From Pseudonocardia sp. EC080619-01 (GTDB taxonomy: Bacteria > Actinomycetota > Actinomycetes > Mycobacteriales > Pseudonocardiaceae), in NCBI RefSeq assembly GCF_001420995.1, contig NZ_CP012184.1, positions 62,001 to 126,000 of the forward strand: 64,000 nucleotides of DNA, written 5' to 3'. Position 1 is the stretch's first letter, and the number at the start of each line of letters is the position of its first letter. The notes under the pieces are model-generated. The model did not search any database and had not been told where the DNA came from. It saw only the letters and a program-made list of their open reading frames with translations. Positions 46,829-56,249 of the stretch are shown in pieces. Both the position numbers and the translations under genes were made by a program.

Positions 46829-47563
46829 ATGGACGAGCACGAGGCCGTGGAACGGACGCGCCGGGACTACGACGACGTCGCCGAGGCGTACGACGACATG
46901 GTGCGGCAGGGCGACGAGACCACCGACGCCCTCTCCGCAGCGATGATCGACGCCTTCGCCGGGCTCGCCCGTGGCGGCGGGCCGGACAGCGCCGGTGAGC
47001 CGGACCGTGCCGGTGGGCCGGACCATGCCGATCGACCGGACAACGCCGTGATCGACGCGGGGTGCGGCCCGGGACAGTGGACCGACCACCTGGACCGGAA
47101 CGGCACCCGGGCCTACGGGGTCGATCTGTCACCCGCCATGGTCGCGATCGCCCGGCGATACCGCCCCGATCTCCGCTACGAGGTCGGTTCCATGCTCCGT
47201 CTCGACGCACCGGACCGTTCGGTCGCCGGCGTCCTGGCCCACTTCTCGCTCATCCACACCCCGCCGGACCTCCTCCCGGACGTCCTGGCCGAGTTCGCCC
47301 GGGTGATCAGGCCGGGAGGTCCCCTGCTCATCGGGGTGCAGATCACCGACACACCGGGCGCCGACGGCTGGGTCCCCTATGCCCACAAGGCCTCACCGGC
47401 GTTCCTGTGGAACCTCGACGCGCTCGACGAACGACTACGACCGCACGGCTTCGTCGAACTCGGACGCATGCGCATCGCCGCTCCGGCCCCGGCCAGGCCC
47501 CCGGCCGGCTACCTCCTGGCGCGCCACGGCGGCCGTCCGGCCCGGTCGACGCATGGTCGATGA
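46829..47563 (+). CDS. Class I SAM-dependent methyltransferase
   Basis: 244 residues. The SAM-binding motif I is VIDAGCGPGQWTDHL (~75-89), motif II contains GVDLSPAMVAIARR and a later motif reads FARVIRPGGPLLIGVQ. An N-terminal extension contains a PD-(x)-AGGPD low-complexity stretch (~52-72). Substrate unknown. ATG at 46829 or 46817; neither has a strong RBS. It converges with the phosphofructokinase gene. Its connection to the RuMP genes is only positional. Confidence 0.75.
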   Translation: MDEHEAVERTRRDYDDVAEAYDDMVRQGDETTDALSAAMIDAFAGLARGGGPDSAGEPDRAGGPDHADRPDNAVIDAGCGPGQWTDHLDRNGTRAYGVDLSPAMVAIARRYRPDLRYEVGSMLRLDAPDRSVAGVLAHFSLIHTPPDLLPDVLAEFARVIRPGGPLLIGVQITDTPGADGWVPYAHKASPAFLWNLDALDERLRPHGFVELGRMRIAAPAPARPPAGYLLARHGGRPARSTHGR

Positions 47564-47654
47564 GTCGCACCGGGGGACGAAGCAGCTTCCGCCGTGGTCG
47601 GAGAACCCGCCGCCGTGCTCCGGAGGGGGCGTCCGCGCCGGCGTGTGCGGTCGG

Positions 47655-49076
47655 TCAGCAGAAGCCCGCGGGGACCGTGTCGCGGGTGCGCACCGGGCCG
47701 AACTCGGCCGGCTGGCAGGTGGCCTCGAGCACCGACATCCACATGTCGCCGTCGGGGTCGATCTGGTTGCGGCGGCTGGTCATCAGCGGCAGCGGGACGT
47801 GGACGATGCGTCGCCGCCAGCGCGCGACGGCGGCCTCGGTACGCCCGGCCATGGCCGCGTGCACCGCGGCGTGGGCCAGGCGCAGGCAGTACACGCTGTC
47901 GTAGGCGTTCGCGGCGATGCTGCGGACCGCGTAGCTCGGGTCGATGTAGCGCATCGTGGGTGTGAGGCCGACCGCGCTCAGGTGGGCGGTGATGCGTTCC
48001 TTGAGCAGCTCACCGATGTTGCCGAGCTTGATGTTGCCCGACGCGTCGGTGCCGCGGCCGTTGTGCTGCGGCAGGCCTGCCCCGGAGAGGGATCCGAGCT
48101 CGACGGAGGACGGGCCGTGGTCATCGAGGAGGTCCTGGCCGGCCCCCTCGGCGAGGACGATCACCACGTGGCCCTTGGTGCGCACGTGCTGCTCGACGTG
48201 GGCGAGCAGGCCGGTCTCGCCCTCGAGTGCGAACCCGACCTCGGGGATCAGGACGATGTCCGCGGCGCTCGCGGCCAGCGCGGCGTAGGCGGCGATGAAC
48301 CCCGAGTGGCGGCCCATCAGCTTCACCATCCCGACGCCGTTCGGGCTGGCGGCGGCCTCGACCGCGACCGCGGAGATGAACTCGGTGGCGCGCGCGAACG
48401 CGCTCTGGAACCCGAACGACTGGTCGGTGAAGGGCAGGTCGTTGTCGATGGTCTTCGGGACCCCGATGACCGCGATGTCGAGACCGCGCGCCCGGATCGC
48501 CTCGCTGAGGTAGGTCGCGGCGCGCATCCCGCCGTCGCCACCGATGACGAACAGGATGTCGACGCCGCGCAGGACGAGGCTGTCGACCATCTCGTCGGCG
48601 TCCTGCCCGCCGCGTGAGCTGCCCAGGATGGTGCCGCCGGCGTGGTGGATGTCGCGGACGCCGTCCACGGTCAGGTCGACGGTGTCGTCGCGGTGCTCGG
48701 CCGTCAGCCCACGGAGCCCGTTGCGGAAGCCCAGGATCCGTTTGACCTTGTAGTGCACGGCGAGTGCCTTGACCAGGCCGCGGATGACGTTGTTGAGCCC
48801 GGGGCACAGCCCCCCGCAGGTGACGACGCCCGCGGTCACCTCCGCGGGATCGAAGTAGATCTTGCGGCGCGGGCCGGCGGCTTCGAAGCTCGGTGCCTGG
48901 ACGGACGGGAGGCCGTGCCCGGCCAGCATCGAGACGGTGTCCTCGAGCAGCACCCGGTCGCCTTCGGCCACGTAGTGCGGCGAGGTCTGCTTGGTGGGGA
49001 GCAGCTCGGACATCGGCGAGTCGTAGTGGCACTCGCCGAGGTCGCGGACACGGAGGTCGTCCAGGTGCAGGGTCAC
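47655..49076 (-). CDS. pfk: 6-phosphofructokinase, long form
   Basis: 473 residues, longer than E. coli PfkA. Motifs: TCGGLCPGLNNVIRG (~85-99), IGGDGGMRA (~178), GVPKTIDNDLPF (~205) and VKLMGRHSGFIA (~251). The Gly after GGD marks the ATP-using type (PPi enzymes have Asp), while Lys in PKTIDND is shared with plant-like and PPi forms, so ATP is the likely phosphoryl donor. It phosphorylates fructose-6-phosphate made by the RuMP cycle so that aldolase can cleave it. Last gene of the minus-strand RuMP operon, 27 bp after glpX. Confidence 0.9.
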   Translation of the reverse strand: MTLHLDDLRVRDLGECHYDSPMSELLPTKQTSPHYVAEGDRVLLEDTVSMLAGHGLPSVQAPSFEAAGPRRKIYFDPAEVTAGVVTCGGLCPGLNNVIRGLVKALAVHYKVKRILGFRNGLRGLTAEHRDDTVDLTVDGVRDIHHAGGTILGSSRGGQDADEMVDSLVLRGVDILFVIGGDGGMRAATYLSEAIRARGLDIAVIGVPKTIDNDLPFTDQSFGFQSAFARATEFISAVAVEAAASPNGVGMVKLMGRHSGFIAAYAALAASAADIVLIPEVGFALEGETGLLAHVEQHVRTKGHVVIVLAEGAGQDLLDDHGPSSVELGSLSGAGLPQHNGRGTDASGNIKLGNIGELLKERITAHLSAVGLTPTMRYIDPSYAVRSIAANAYDSVYCLRLAHAAVHAAMAGRTEAAVARWRRRIVHVPLPLMTSRRNQIDPDGDMWMSVLEATCQPAEFGPVRTRDTVPAGFC

Positions 49077-49103
49077 CGAATCTCCTTGGTCGTCCGGGTG
49101 GGG

Positions 49104-50045
49104 TCAGTCGAAGGTGGTGTGGGTGATGTGGCGGATCTGACCTCGGGAGATCAGCAGTGACTCGACCACGGTCGTGCCGTCGCGGATGTGCGGCCGGGCG
49201 AGCAGCGGCCCGCCGTTGACCCCGGAGGCGGCGAAGAAGGCCTCACCCGCCGCGAGCTCGGTACCGTCGTAGACGCGGTCGAGGGACATGCCCGCCGCGC
49301 GGATCGCGTCCGCCTCGTCGTCACGTTGCGGGGCCAGGCGGCCCAGCATGCCGCCGCCGAGCGCCCGGACCGCCGCGGCCGTCATGACCCCCTCCGGTGT
49401 GCCGCCGACCCCGAGGAGCAGGTCGAGGTCGTGGGTCGGCATCAGCACCGCCAGGGCACCGCCGACGTCGCCGCCCGCCGGTGTCTGGACCGCAGCGCCC
49501 GTCCGGAGCACGCGCTCGATCAGCTCCGTGTGCCGCGGCTTGTCCATGATGACGACCCGCAGGTCGGCGACGTCCTTCCCGAGTGCCGCGGCGACGTCGG
49601 CCACGGTCTGCTCGGGCGGGGCGTCGAGATCGACGACGTCCTTCGCGGCCGGGGGCACGACGATCTTGTCCATGTAGAAACCTGGCCCCGGCGACCAGAG
49701 CGTGCCGGTGTCGCCGAAGGCGATCGTGGCCAGCGAGCCGGGCAGGTCCCGCGCGCAGAACGAGGTCCCCTCGAGGGGATCGACGGCGATGTCGAAGTCC
49801 GGTCCGTGGCCGGTGCCGACCACCTCGCCGTTGAACAGCATCGGGGCGTCGTCCTTCTCCCCCTCCCCGATGACGACGGTCCCCCGGCCCGGTGCGGCGG
49901 CGAGGGCCGTGCGCATCGCCGTGGTCGCCGCCGCGTCGGCGGCCTTCTGGTCGTTGCGGCCGACCCAGGCGTAGCCGGCCACGGCGGCGCTGCGGGTGGC
50001 GGCCAGCGCCACCGCTTCCAACGTGCTGAGGTCAGCGGCCTGCAT
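49104..50045 (-). CDS. glpX: Class II fructose-1,6-bisphosphatase GlpX
   Basis: 313 residues with the complete GlpX catalytic set: GRNDQKAADAAA (~30-41), IGEGEKDDAPML (~58-69), IAVDPLEGTSF (~86-96), GTPEGVMTAAAV (~215). In RuMP bacteria this enzyme also hydrolyses sedoheptulose-1,7-bisphosphate, allowing regeneration of ribulose-5-phosphate without transaldolase. ATG at 50045 with AGGAG upstream. Located between the hexuloisomerase and phosphofructokinase genes. Contrast the paralogue at 39662, which has lost the DPLEGT motif. Confidence 0.93.
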   Translation of the reverse strand: MQAADLSTLEAVALAATRSAAVAGYAWVGRNDQKAADAAATTAMRTALAAAPGRGTVVIGEGEKDDAPMLFNGEVVGTGHGPDFDIAVDPLEGTSFCARDLPGSLATIAFGDTGTLWSPGPGFYMDKIVVPPAAKDVVDLDAPPEQTVADVAAALGKDVADLRVVIMDKPRHTELIERVLRTGAAVQTPAGGDVGGALAVLMPTHDLDLLLGVGGTPEGVMTAAAVRALGGGMLGRLAPQRDDEADAIRAAGMSLDRVYDGTELAAGEAFFAASGVNGGPLLARPHIRDGTTVVESLLISRGQIRHITHTTFD

Positions 50046-50132
50046 CACGGGCTCCTCGGGATTCGACGTGGGATTCGACGTGGGACTCGACGGAGGGGGC
50101 GACCTGGCGTCCGGACGGGCCCGGTGCGGCGC

Positions 50133-50720
50133 TCACTCGAGGTTCGCGTGCAGGCGCCACAGCTCGCGGGCCTGCGTGCCGCCGGTCTTCCAGAGCGTGT
50201 GGAACAGCGCGTCGGTGATCAGCAGCACGGACTGCTCGAACAGGCTCCCCGCGTACTGGACGGAGGTGGCGCCGTCGAAGTCCTGCTTGTCGGCGGCCGG
50301 GACGACGAGCACCTCGGTCGCGATCCCGGCCAGCGGCGAGTCGGCCGCCGTGGTCAGCGCGATCACCTCCGCGCCCTGGTCGCGCGCGGTCTGCGCGGCG
50401 CGCACCACGCGGGCGGTGGTGCCCGAGCCCGACGCCGCGACCAGGACGTCGCCCGAGCCGATCGCCGGGGCGGTCACCTCACCGACGACGTGGGTGGGGA
50501 GCCCGAGGTGCATGAACCGCATGGCGGCCATCTGCAGGGCGAGCCCGCTGCGCCCGGTCCCGAGGGTGAACACCTTCGGTGCCGTGAGCAGCAGTGCCCC
50601 GGCCCGTGTCCAGGTCTCGTACTGGACGCCTGCGGTCACCTTGTCGACCTCACCGACGACCGCGCGGGTGGCGTCGGAGAAATGACCGGGATCGAGCGCC
50701 GTAGGAATCGACTGAGTCAA
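50133..50720 (-). CDS. hxlB: 6-phospho-3-hexuloisomerase
   Basis: 195 residues, SIS domain isomerase: TLGTGRSGLALQMAAMRFMHLG (~53-74, broken here for length), VLVAASGSGTTARVVRAA (~92-109) and FEQSVLLITDALF. It converts hexulose-6-phosphate to fructose-6-phosphate, the second dedicated RuMP step. TTG at 50720 is taken as the start because GGAGAA precedes it at the correct spacing and homology begins at once. Lies 33 bp after transketolase in the same operon. Confidence 0.92.
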   Translation of the reverse strand: MTQSIPTALDPGHFSDATRAVVGEVDKVTAGVQYETWTRAGALLLTAPKVFTLGTGRSGLALQMAAMRFMHLGLPTHVVGEVTAPAIGSGDVLVAASGSGTTARVVRAAQTARDQGAEVIALTTAADSPLAGIATEVLVVPAADKQDFDGATSVQYAGSLFEQSVLLITDALFHTLWKTGGTQARELWRLHANLE

Positions 50721-50753
50721 CGCAATTCTCCTTGTCGTGAGGACGGCGGCGGG

Positions 50754-52859
50754 TCACCGCCGCTGTAGGGACTCCACGCTGCGCCGGGCCGCGTCGACCA
50801 CGGCGGCGGTGGTGATGCCGAACTCGGTGAACAGGGTCGTGAAGTCCGCCGAGGCACCGAAGTGCTCCAGCGAGACGATCTCGCCGGCGTCGCCGGCGAA
50901 GCGGTGCCAGGGCTGCGCGATGCCCGCCTCGACGACCACCCGGGCCCGGACCGCCGGCGGGAGGACATCGTCCCGGTAGGCGCGGTCCTGGCGGTCGAAC
51001 CACTCCACGCACGGCATCGACACCACCCGGGTCGCGATGCCGTCGGACTCGAGGGCCGTCCGGGCCTCCACCGCCAGCTGGACCTCGGAGCCGGTGGCGA
51101 TCAGCACCACGCGGGGAGGACCCGAGGAGGCGTCGGCGAGCACGTAGCCGCCGCGGGCGACCCCCTCGGCGGAGGTGCCCTGCAGGGTCGGGACGTTCTG
51201 GCGGGTGAGCGCCAGCCCGGCCGGGCCGCCGGTGTCCTCCAGCACGGCCTTCCAGGCGTGCGCGGTCTCGTTGGCGTCGGCCGGGCGCACCACGGACAGG
51301 CCGGGGATCGCGCGCAGCGACGCCAGCTGCTCGACGGGCTGGTGGGTCGGTCCGTCCTCGCCGAGGCCGATCGAGTCGTGTGTCCACACGTAGACGACGG
51401 GCAGCCGCATCAGCGCGGCCAGCCGCACCGCGGGCCGCATGTAGTCGCTGAAGATGAGGAAGGTGCCGCCGTAGGGCCGGGTGCCGCCGTGCAGCGCGAT
51501 GCCGTTGAGGATCGAGCCCATCGCGTGCTCGCGGATGCCGAAGTGCAGCGTGCGACCGTAGGGCTGGGCGGTCCAGGTCCCGGTGGAGATCTCGGCGGGG
51601 CCGAAGGAGTCGGCGCCCTTGATCGTGGTGTTGTTGCTCTCCGCCAGGTCGGCCGACCCGCCCCACAGCTCGGGCAGGACCTCGCCGAGGGTGGCCAGCA
51701 CCGCGGCCGATGCCTTGCGCGTGGCGACCGCTCCCCCGCCGGCCTCCCAGCTGGGCAGGTCGTCGGCCCACCCGGCCGGCAGCGCGCGGTCACCGAGGCG
51801 GTCCAGCAGCGCCTTGCGGCCCGGGTTGGCCTGCGCCCAGGCGTCGAACTCGAGCTGCCACTTCTCGTGGTCCACCCGGCCGCGCTCGGCGGCCGCGCGG
51901 GTGTGGCGCAGGACGTCGTCGTCGACCTGGAAGCTCGTCCCGGGGTCGAAGCCGACGGCGCGCTTGACCGCGGCGAGCTCCTCGGCGCCCAGCGCGGCGC
52001 CGTGCACCTTGCCGGTGTTCATCGTGGTCGGCGCCGGGTAACCGATCACGGTGCGCAGCACGATCAGCGTCGGGCGGGCGGTCTCGGCCCTGGCCTGCTC
52101 GACCGCCGCCAGGAACCCGGCGACGTCCTCGCCGCCGTCGACGGTGAGGACGTGCCAGCCGTAGGCCTCGTACCGCTGGGCGGTGTCCTCGGACAGGGCG
52201 ATGCGTGTGTCGTCCTCGATGGAGATCTCGTTGCTGTCGTAGACCACCGTCAGGTTGCCCAGCTGCTGGGTTCCCGCCAGGGACGACGCCTCGGAGGTGA
52301 CACCTTCCTCGATGTCGCCGTCGGAGGCGATGACGTAGACCTGGTGGTCGAAGACGCTCGTGCCCGGCTCGGCGTCCGGGTCGAACAGCCCCCGCTCACG
52401 ACGGGCGGCCATCGCCATACCGACGGCGTTGGCCAGGCCCTGTCCGAGCGGGCCGGTGGTCGTCTCCACGCCTGCGGTGTGCCCGTACTCGGGGTGTCCC
52501 GGTGTCAGGGAACCCCACGTGCGCAGGGCCTTCAGGTCGTCGAGCTCCAGGCCGTAGCCGGCGAGGTAGAGCTGGATGTAGAGGGTGAGGCTGGAGTGCC
52601 CGGCCGACAGCACGAACCGGTCCCGCCCGAGCCACTGCGCGTCGCCGGGGTCGTGCCGCAGGACGCGCTGGAACAGCGCGTAGGCGACGGGGGCGAGGCT
52701 CATGGCGGTGCCGGGGTGTCCGCTGCCGCACTGCTCGACCGCGTCGGCGGCCAGCACGCGGGCGGTGTCGACCGCGCGCTGGTCCACATCGGACCAGTCC
52801 TCGGGGACCCGCCGGGTGGTCAGGCGGACGAGCTCGTCGGCGGAGTGGTGTGGTGACAT
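50754..52859 (-). CDS. tkt: Transketolase
   Basis: 701 residues. TPP/metal motif ASDGDIEEGVTSEA with the downstream Asn in VVYDSNEIS (~165-195); N-terminal CGSGHPGTAMSLAP (~44-57) and pyrimidine-domain GIREHAMGSILNG (~435). It shuffles two-carbon units to regenerate pentose phosphates for the RuMP cycle. ATG at 52859, 35 bp after the stop of synthase copy 2, so these genes form one operon hxlA-tkt-hxlB-glpX-pfk. Confidence 0.95.
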   Translation of the reverse strand: MSPHHSADELVRLTTRRVPEDWSDVDQRAVDTARVLAADAVEQCGSGHPGTAMSLAPVAYALFQRVLRHDPGDAQWLGRDRFVLSAGHSSLTLYIQLYLAGYGLELDDLKALRTWGSLTPGHPEYGHTAGVETTTGPLGQGLANAVGMAMAARRERGLFDPDAEPGTSVFDHQVYVIASDGDIEEGVTSEASSLAGTQQLGNLTVVYDSNEISIEDDTRIALSEDTAQRYEAYGWHVLTVDGGEDVAGFLAAVEQARAETARPTLIVLRTVIGYPAPTTMNTGKVHGAALGAEELAAVKRAVGFDPGTSFQVDDDVLRHTRAAAERGRVDHEKWQLEFDAWAQANPGRKALLDRLGDRALPAGWADDLPSWEAGGGAVATRKASAAVLATLGEVLPELWGGSADLAESNNTTIKGADSFGPAEISTGTWTAQPYGRTLHFGIREHAMGSILNGIALHGGTRPYGGTFLIFSDYMRPAVRLAALMRLPVVYVWTHDSIGLGEDGPTHQPVEQLASLRAIPGLSVVRPADANETAHAWKAVLEDTGGPAGLALTRQNVPTLQGTSAEGVARGGYVLADASSGPPRVVLIATGSEVQLAVEARTALESDGIATRVVSMPCVEWFDRQDRAYRDDVLPPAVRARVVVEAGIAQPWHRFAGDAGEIVSLEHFGASADFTTLFTEFGITTAAVVDAARRSVESLQRR

Positions 52860-52894
52860 GGACGGGGGCTCCCTGGGTTCGGCGGGTGGGTCGG

Positions 52895-53524
52895 TCAGCC
52901 GGTGGCGCGCTGCTTGAGCTCGGCCGCTGCCGCGCCCGGGTCGTCGGCGCCGTAGATCGCCCCGCCCGCGACGGCGACGACCGCGCCGGCCTCACGGACC
53001 GAGGCGATCGTGTCGGCCTTGACCCCACCGGCGATCGAGAACGCGACCCCGGCCTCCCGGCCGTCGTCGAGCAGCTGCGCGATCGAGTACCCCGGACGGG
53101 CCTGCTCGTCGAGACCGGCATGGATCTCCACGAACGCCACACCCAGCTTCGCGACCTCACGGATCCGGGCCACCCGCCCGTTGACCACACTGATCATGTC
53201 CGCCACGACCTGCTTGCCGTGCTTCTCCCCGGCCGCGACCGCACCACGCACGGTGTCGTCGTCGACCGCACCCATCACCGTCACCAGATCCGCACCCGCG
53301 GAGAACGCCAGCTCCGCCTCCAGCGCACCCGCATCCGCGGTCTTCAGGTCCGCGAACACCAGCTTGTCCGGGTGCGCCGCCTTGATCGCGGTCACCGCAC
53401 CGATACCCGCCGACTTCACCAACGGCGTACCCAGCTCCAGAATGTCCACGTGCTCGGCCACCTGGTCCGCCAGCCTCAACGCCGAGGGAAGATCCAGAAC
53501 ATCCAACGCCACCTGCAGCTGCAC
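52895..53524 (-). CDS. hxlA: 3-hexulose-6-phosphate synthase, copy 2
   Basis: 209 residues, protein sequence identical to copy 1 at 44172. Same GTG start and same 128-bp upstream region, because both lie within an inverted repeat. It is the first gene of the minus-strand RuMP operon (followed by tkt, hxlB, glpX, pfk) and is divergent from the ribulose-phosphate epimerase gene. The identical copies imply a recent duplication or continuing gene conversion. Confidence 0.95.
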   Translation of the reverse strand: MQLQVALDVLDLPSALRLADQVAEHVDILELGTPLVKSAGIGAVTAIKAAHPDKLVFADLKTADAGALEAELAFSAGADLVTVMGAVDDDTVRGAVAAGEKHGKQVVADMISVVNGRVARIREVAKLGVAFVEIHAGLDEQARPGYSIAQLLDDGREAGVAFSIAGGVKADTIASVREAGAVVAVAGGAIYGADDPGAAAAELKQRATG

Positions 53525-53652
53525 GAGAGAACTCCCAACGTCACGACTCCGATGTATGTCCCCACCACCATCACCGCCACCACCGAAAACCGGCAACGCC
53601 GCAGCACATGCGAAAAACCAATCCCCCGATACACCTTCCACATAACCGTCCG
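52895..53652. repeat. Right arm of 758-bp inverted repeat
   Basis: Reverse complement of 44044-44801. Its outer edge is 29 bp from the rpe start codon, so the rpe promoter most likely lies inside the duplicated DNA and the region may be a bidirectional promoter. Recombination between the arms would invert 44802-52894. Confidence 0.93.
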
Positions 53653-53681
53653 CCGGTCCCTGCTGACCTAGGCTCGAGGCC

Positions 53682-54374
53682 GTGTCGAATCAGCCGTTGA
53701 TTGCGCCGTCCATTCTTTCTGCCGACTTCGCCCGGCTCGCCGACGAAGTGGCCGCGGTGCGCGGCGAGCCGGGACGCGGTGCGGACTGGCTGCACGTGGA
53801 CGTCATGGACGCGCACTTCGTGCCGAACCTGACCCTTGGCCTACCGGTCGTGACGTCGCTGCTGGCCAGCACCGACCTGCCGATGGACTGCCACCTCATG
53901 ATCGAGAACCCGGATCACTGGGCGATCGGCTACGCCGAGGCGGGCGCCCACAACGTCACGGTGCACGTCGAGGCCGCCGAGGATCCGGTGATGCTCGCGA
54001 AGGACCTGCGCGCCGCGGGGGCGAAGGCGGGCCTGGCGATCAAGCCGGGCACACCGCTGGAGCCCTACTTCGGGGTGCTCCGGCACTACGACACGCTGCT
54101 CGTGATGTCGGTGGAGCCCGGCTTCGGGGGCCAGACGTTCATCGCCGAGGTACTCGACAAGGTCCGCACGGCGCGGACGCTGGTCGACACCGGCCACCTG
54201 AACCTGATGGTGGAGATCGACGGCGGCATCAACGCCGAGACGATCGGAGCGGCGGCCGAGGCCGGCGTCGACTGCTTCGTCGCCGGCTCGGCCGTCTACG
54301 CGGCCACCGATCCCGCGCTGGCGGTCGAGGCGCTGCGCAGCAGGGCCCGGGACGCCGCCGGGCGGGCCGGCTGA
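53682..54374 (+). CDS. rpe: Ribulose-phosphate 3-epimerase
   Basis: 230 residues, TIM barrel. Motifs: [16 protein letters not shown] at the start, [18 protein letters not shown] (metal-binding His/Asp, ~36-53), DCHLMIENP (~68), [12 protein letters not shown] (~143-154) and VEIDGGIN (~178). It interconverts ribulose-5-phosphate and xylulose-5-phosphate, supplying acceptor for hexulose-phosphate synthase. GTG at 53682. It ends exactly where the convergent regulator gene ends (54374/54375). Confidence 0.95.
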   Translation: MSNQPLIAPSILSADFARLADEVAAVRGEPGRGADWLHVDVMDAHFVPNLTLGLPVVTSLLASTDLPMDCHLMIENPDHWAIGYAEAGAHNVTVHVEAAEDPVMLAKDLRAAGAKAGLAIKPGTPLEPYFGVLRHYDTLLVMSVEPGFGGQTFIAEVLDKVRTARTLVDTGHLNLMVEIDGGINAETIGAAAEAGVDCFVAGSAVYAATDPALAVEALRSRARDAAGRAG

Positions 54375-55829
54375 TCAGATCCCGAGCATGCGTCGCAGCT
54401 CCGGGGCGTGACGCCGGGAGACGGGAACGAGCTCCTGGGACCCGCGGGAGTCCATGATCAGCACCAGTTCCCCCTTGATGCCCCGCTCGATCTCCGCCAC
54501 CCGGCGCAGGTTGACCAGATAGCTCCGGTGCACCCGGCGGATCCCGTAGGGCGCCAGCGACCGCTCGACGTTGTCCAGGCCACGGGTCGACGCCTGGATC
54601 CGGCCCCGCTCGGTGACCAGCCAGACGACGTTGCGGTCGGCCTCGGCGTAACGGATCTCCGAGGGCGCCAGCAAGACGAGCCGGTCGTTGCGCATCCCGA
54701 TGATGCACCGGGGCAGCTGGCCGGCCGCGGCGTCGTCGTTCTGCTCGTAGGACTCGCCCTCCTGCACCCCGAACTCGCACAGCATGCCCACCACGTGGTT
54801 GGCGTCGACGACCGAGTGCATGGTCAGCGGCACGGCCTCCTCGCCGGGACAGACCGGCAGCCGCGCGTAGCCGCTCCACTCCGCGTTGCCGTGCGCCCGC
54901 TCGGTCGCCCACCGCACCACGTCGGGCAGCCCGAGGATGTCCGGGCTCCAGCGGTCCGCCGGCTCGGTACCGCCCGCCACGATGGGGGTGTCGCCGGCCA
55001 GCCCGAGCAGGGCGACGGCCGCGTCGTTGGCGGCGATGACGTTCCCACCACGGTCGATCGCCATGGACGCGCCACGCGACTGCGCGTACCGCCTGCTGAA
55101 CGCGGTGACGACCGTGTCGGCCTCGTAGATCGCACGCCGGTAGATCTCCTGCTCGACGCACGCCACGGCCTTGGTCAGCCACGGCGGCACGAGCTTGGGC
55201 AGCGACGCGTTCCACCGCGAGATGTTGATCGACGCGACCGGCGCGCCGGTCACCACGTCACGCACGGAGATGCCCGCGCACGCCCACTGGTGGAACGCCT
55301 GGCACCAGTGTTCGGGCCCGGTCACGGTCACCGGGCCGGACAGCTCGAGGGCCGTGCCCATCCCGTTCGTCCCGGTGCACTGCTCCGACCACGACGACCA
55401 CGGCGCGAGATTGTGCAGTTCGGCGCGTCGCTGGGCGGACGGGTCGCCCCAGGCTCCGAGGACGCGCCCCACACCGTCCGTCACGGTGACCACGGCGCCG
55501 TCGCGTTCGACCTCCTTGCCGGCCAGTGCACCGACACCGCCGAGCGCGGTGAAGACCACGCCGTTGTCGACCCCCTGGGCCTCGTCGGCCCGGGCCCCCG
55601 GCGCGACGTCCAGCGTGCGGTCGACGTCGTAACGGTCCCGGCACCGGTACCACGAGGCCAGGATCTCGGGGCGCACCCCGGTCTCGATGTCGTCGCCCGC
55701 GGCGAAGTCCTCCCACGCGCGAGCCACTTCCCTGGCCGAGGAGGTGGCCACCAGGGAGCGGTCGGGACCGCGGTCACCCCCGACGGGACGGCTCGGTGCG
55801 ATCACCAGCGGCGGCACTCTCCCGACCAT
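54375..55829 (-). CDS. GAF-LytTR regulator, one of a divergent pair
   Basis: 484 residues. The first ~250 resemble the N-terminal GAF region of AcoR-type activators (CTGTNGMGTALELSG, EHWCQAFHQWACAG). A PAS-like segment (~260-350) includes MAIDRGGNVIAANDAA. The C-terminal ~100 residues are a LytTR DNA-binding domain (RLVLLAPSEIRYAEADRNVVW, RRVHRSYLVNLRRV). No receiver or kinase domain, so the signal is probably sensed directly by GAF/PAS. ATG at 55829 is the start of homology. Pairs with the paralogue at 56250 and may control the PQQ dehydrogenase or RuMP operons. Confidence 0.8.
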   Translation of the reverse strand: MVGRVPPLVIAPSRPVGGDRGPDRSLVATSSAREVARAWEDFAAGDDIETGVRPEILASWYRCRDRYDVDRTLDVAPGARADEAQGVDNGVVFTALGGVGALAGKEVERDGAVVTVTDGVGRVLGAWGDPSAQRRAELHNLAPWSSWSEQCTGTNGMGTALELSGPVTVTGPEHWCQAFHQWACAGISVRDVVTGAPVASINISRWNASLPKLVPPWLTKAVACVEQEIYRRAIYEADTVVTAFSRRYAQSRGASMAIDRGGNVIAANDAAVALLGLAGDTPIVAGGTEPADRWSPDILGLPDVVRWATERAHGNAEWSGYARLPVCPGEEAVPLTMHSVVDANHVVGMLCEFGVQEGESYEQNDDAAAGQLPRCIIGMRNDRLVLLAPSEIRYAEADRNVVWLVTERGRIQASTRGLDNVERSLAPYGIRRVHRSYLVNLRRVAEIERGIKGELVLIMDSRGSQELVPVSRRHAPELRRMLGI

Positions 55830-56249
55830 GTGCGACCTCCTCGTCGCCCGGCGCACCGGGGATCCTGGGATCCACCGGGCGCTGACAGAAAGAGAAAAAT
55901 ATCGCGTTGCACCCGGCAATTGCAACACCTGTTACCGCTGCATCCCGACATCGCGGGTGAACTGACCTTTCGGAGAGGGTCACGGCAGAACCGACCGATC
56001 GGAGAGGTGCCCGCGGAAATACCCACACATCCGGCGAGGTGTGCGACATGCGCGTCCGGAGCCGGATCCCGCCGCTACTCGTGGCCGATTTCCTGCGATC
56101 GATCACCGATTCACCACCGTTCGTCACGTGCCGGCCCGCGCCGGTTGCCCTCGATTCGCGACGGCGGTTAGCGTGCCCGCCAGCCCTGAGCCCACGTCGT
56201 GACGACCACGTCGTCGTGTCCCGGCCCGACGGACCGGAGGCGGTCTCCC
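55830..56249. other. 420-bp divergent promoter region between the two GAF-LytTR genes
   Basis: Contains the AT-richest stretch near here (about 55885-55930), a GTTGCA-N9-TGCAAC palindrome and presumably both promoters. GGAGG about ten bases before 56250 is the ribosome site of the right-hand gene. No gene is seen. Confidence 0.55.
55906..55926. promoter_or_regulatory. Palindrome GTTGCA-N9-TGCAAC in the divergent promoter region
   Basis: Six-base perfect arms spaced by nine, about 80 bp upstream of the left regulator start and inside the AT-rich stretch. The spacing centres on two DNA turns, suiting a dimeric regulator. LytTR proteins normally use direct repeats, so the binder may be another protein. 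Confidence 0.4.
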
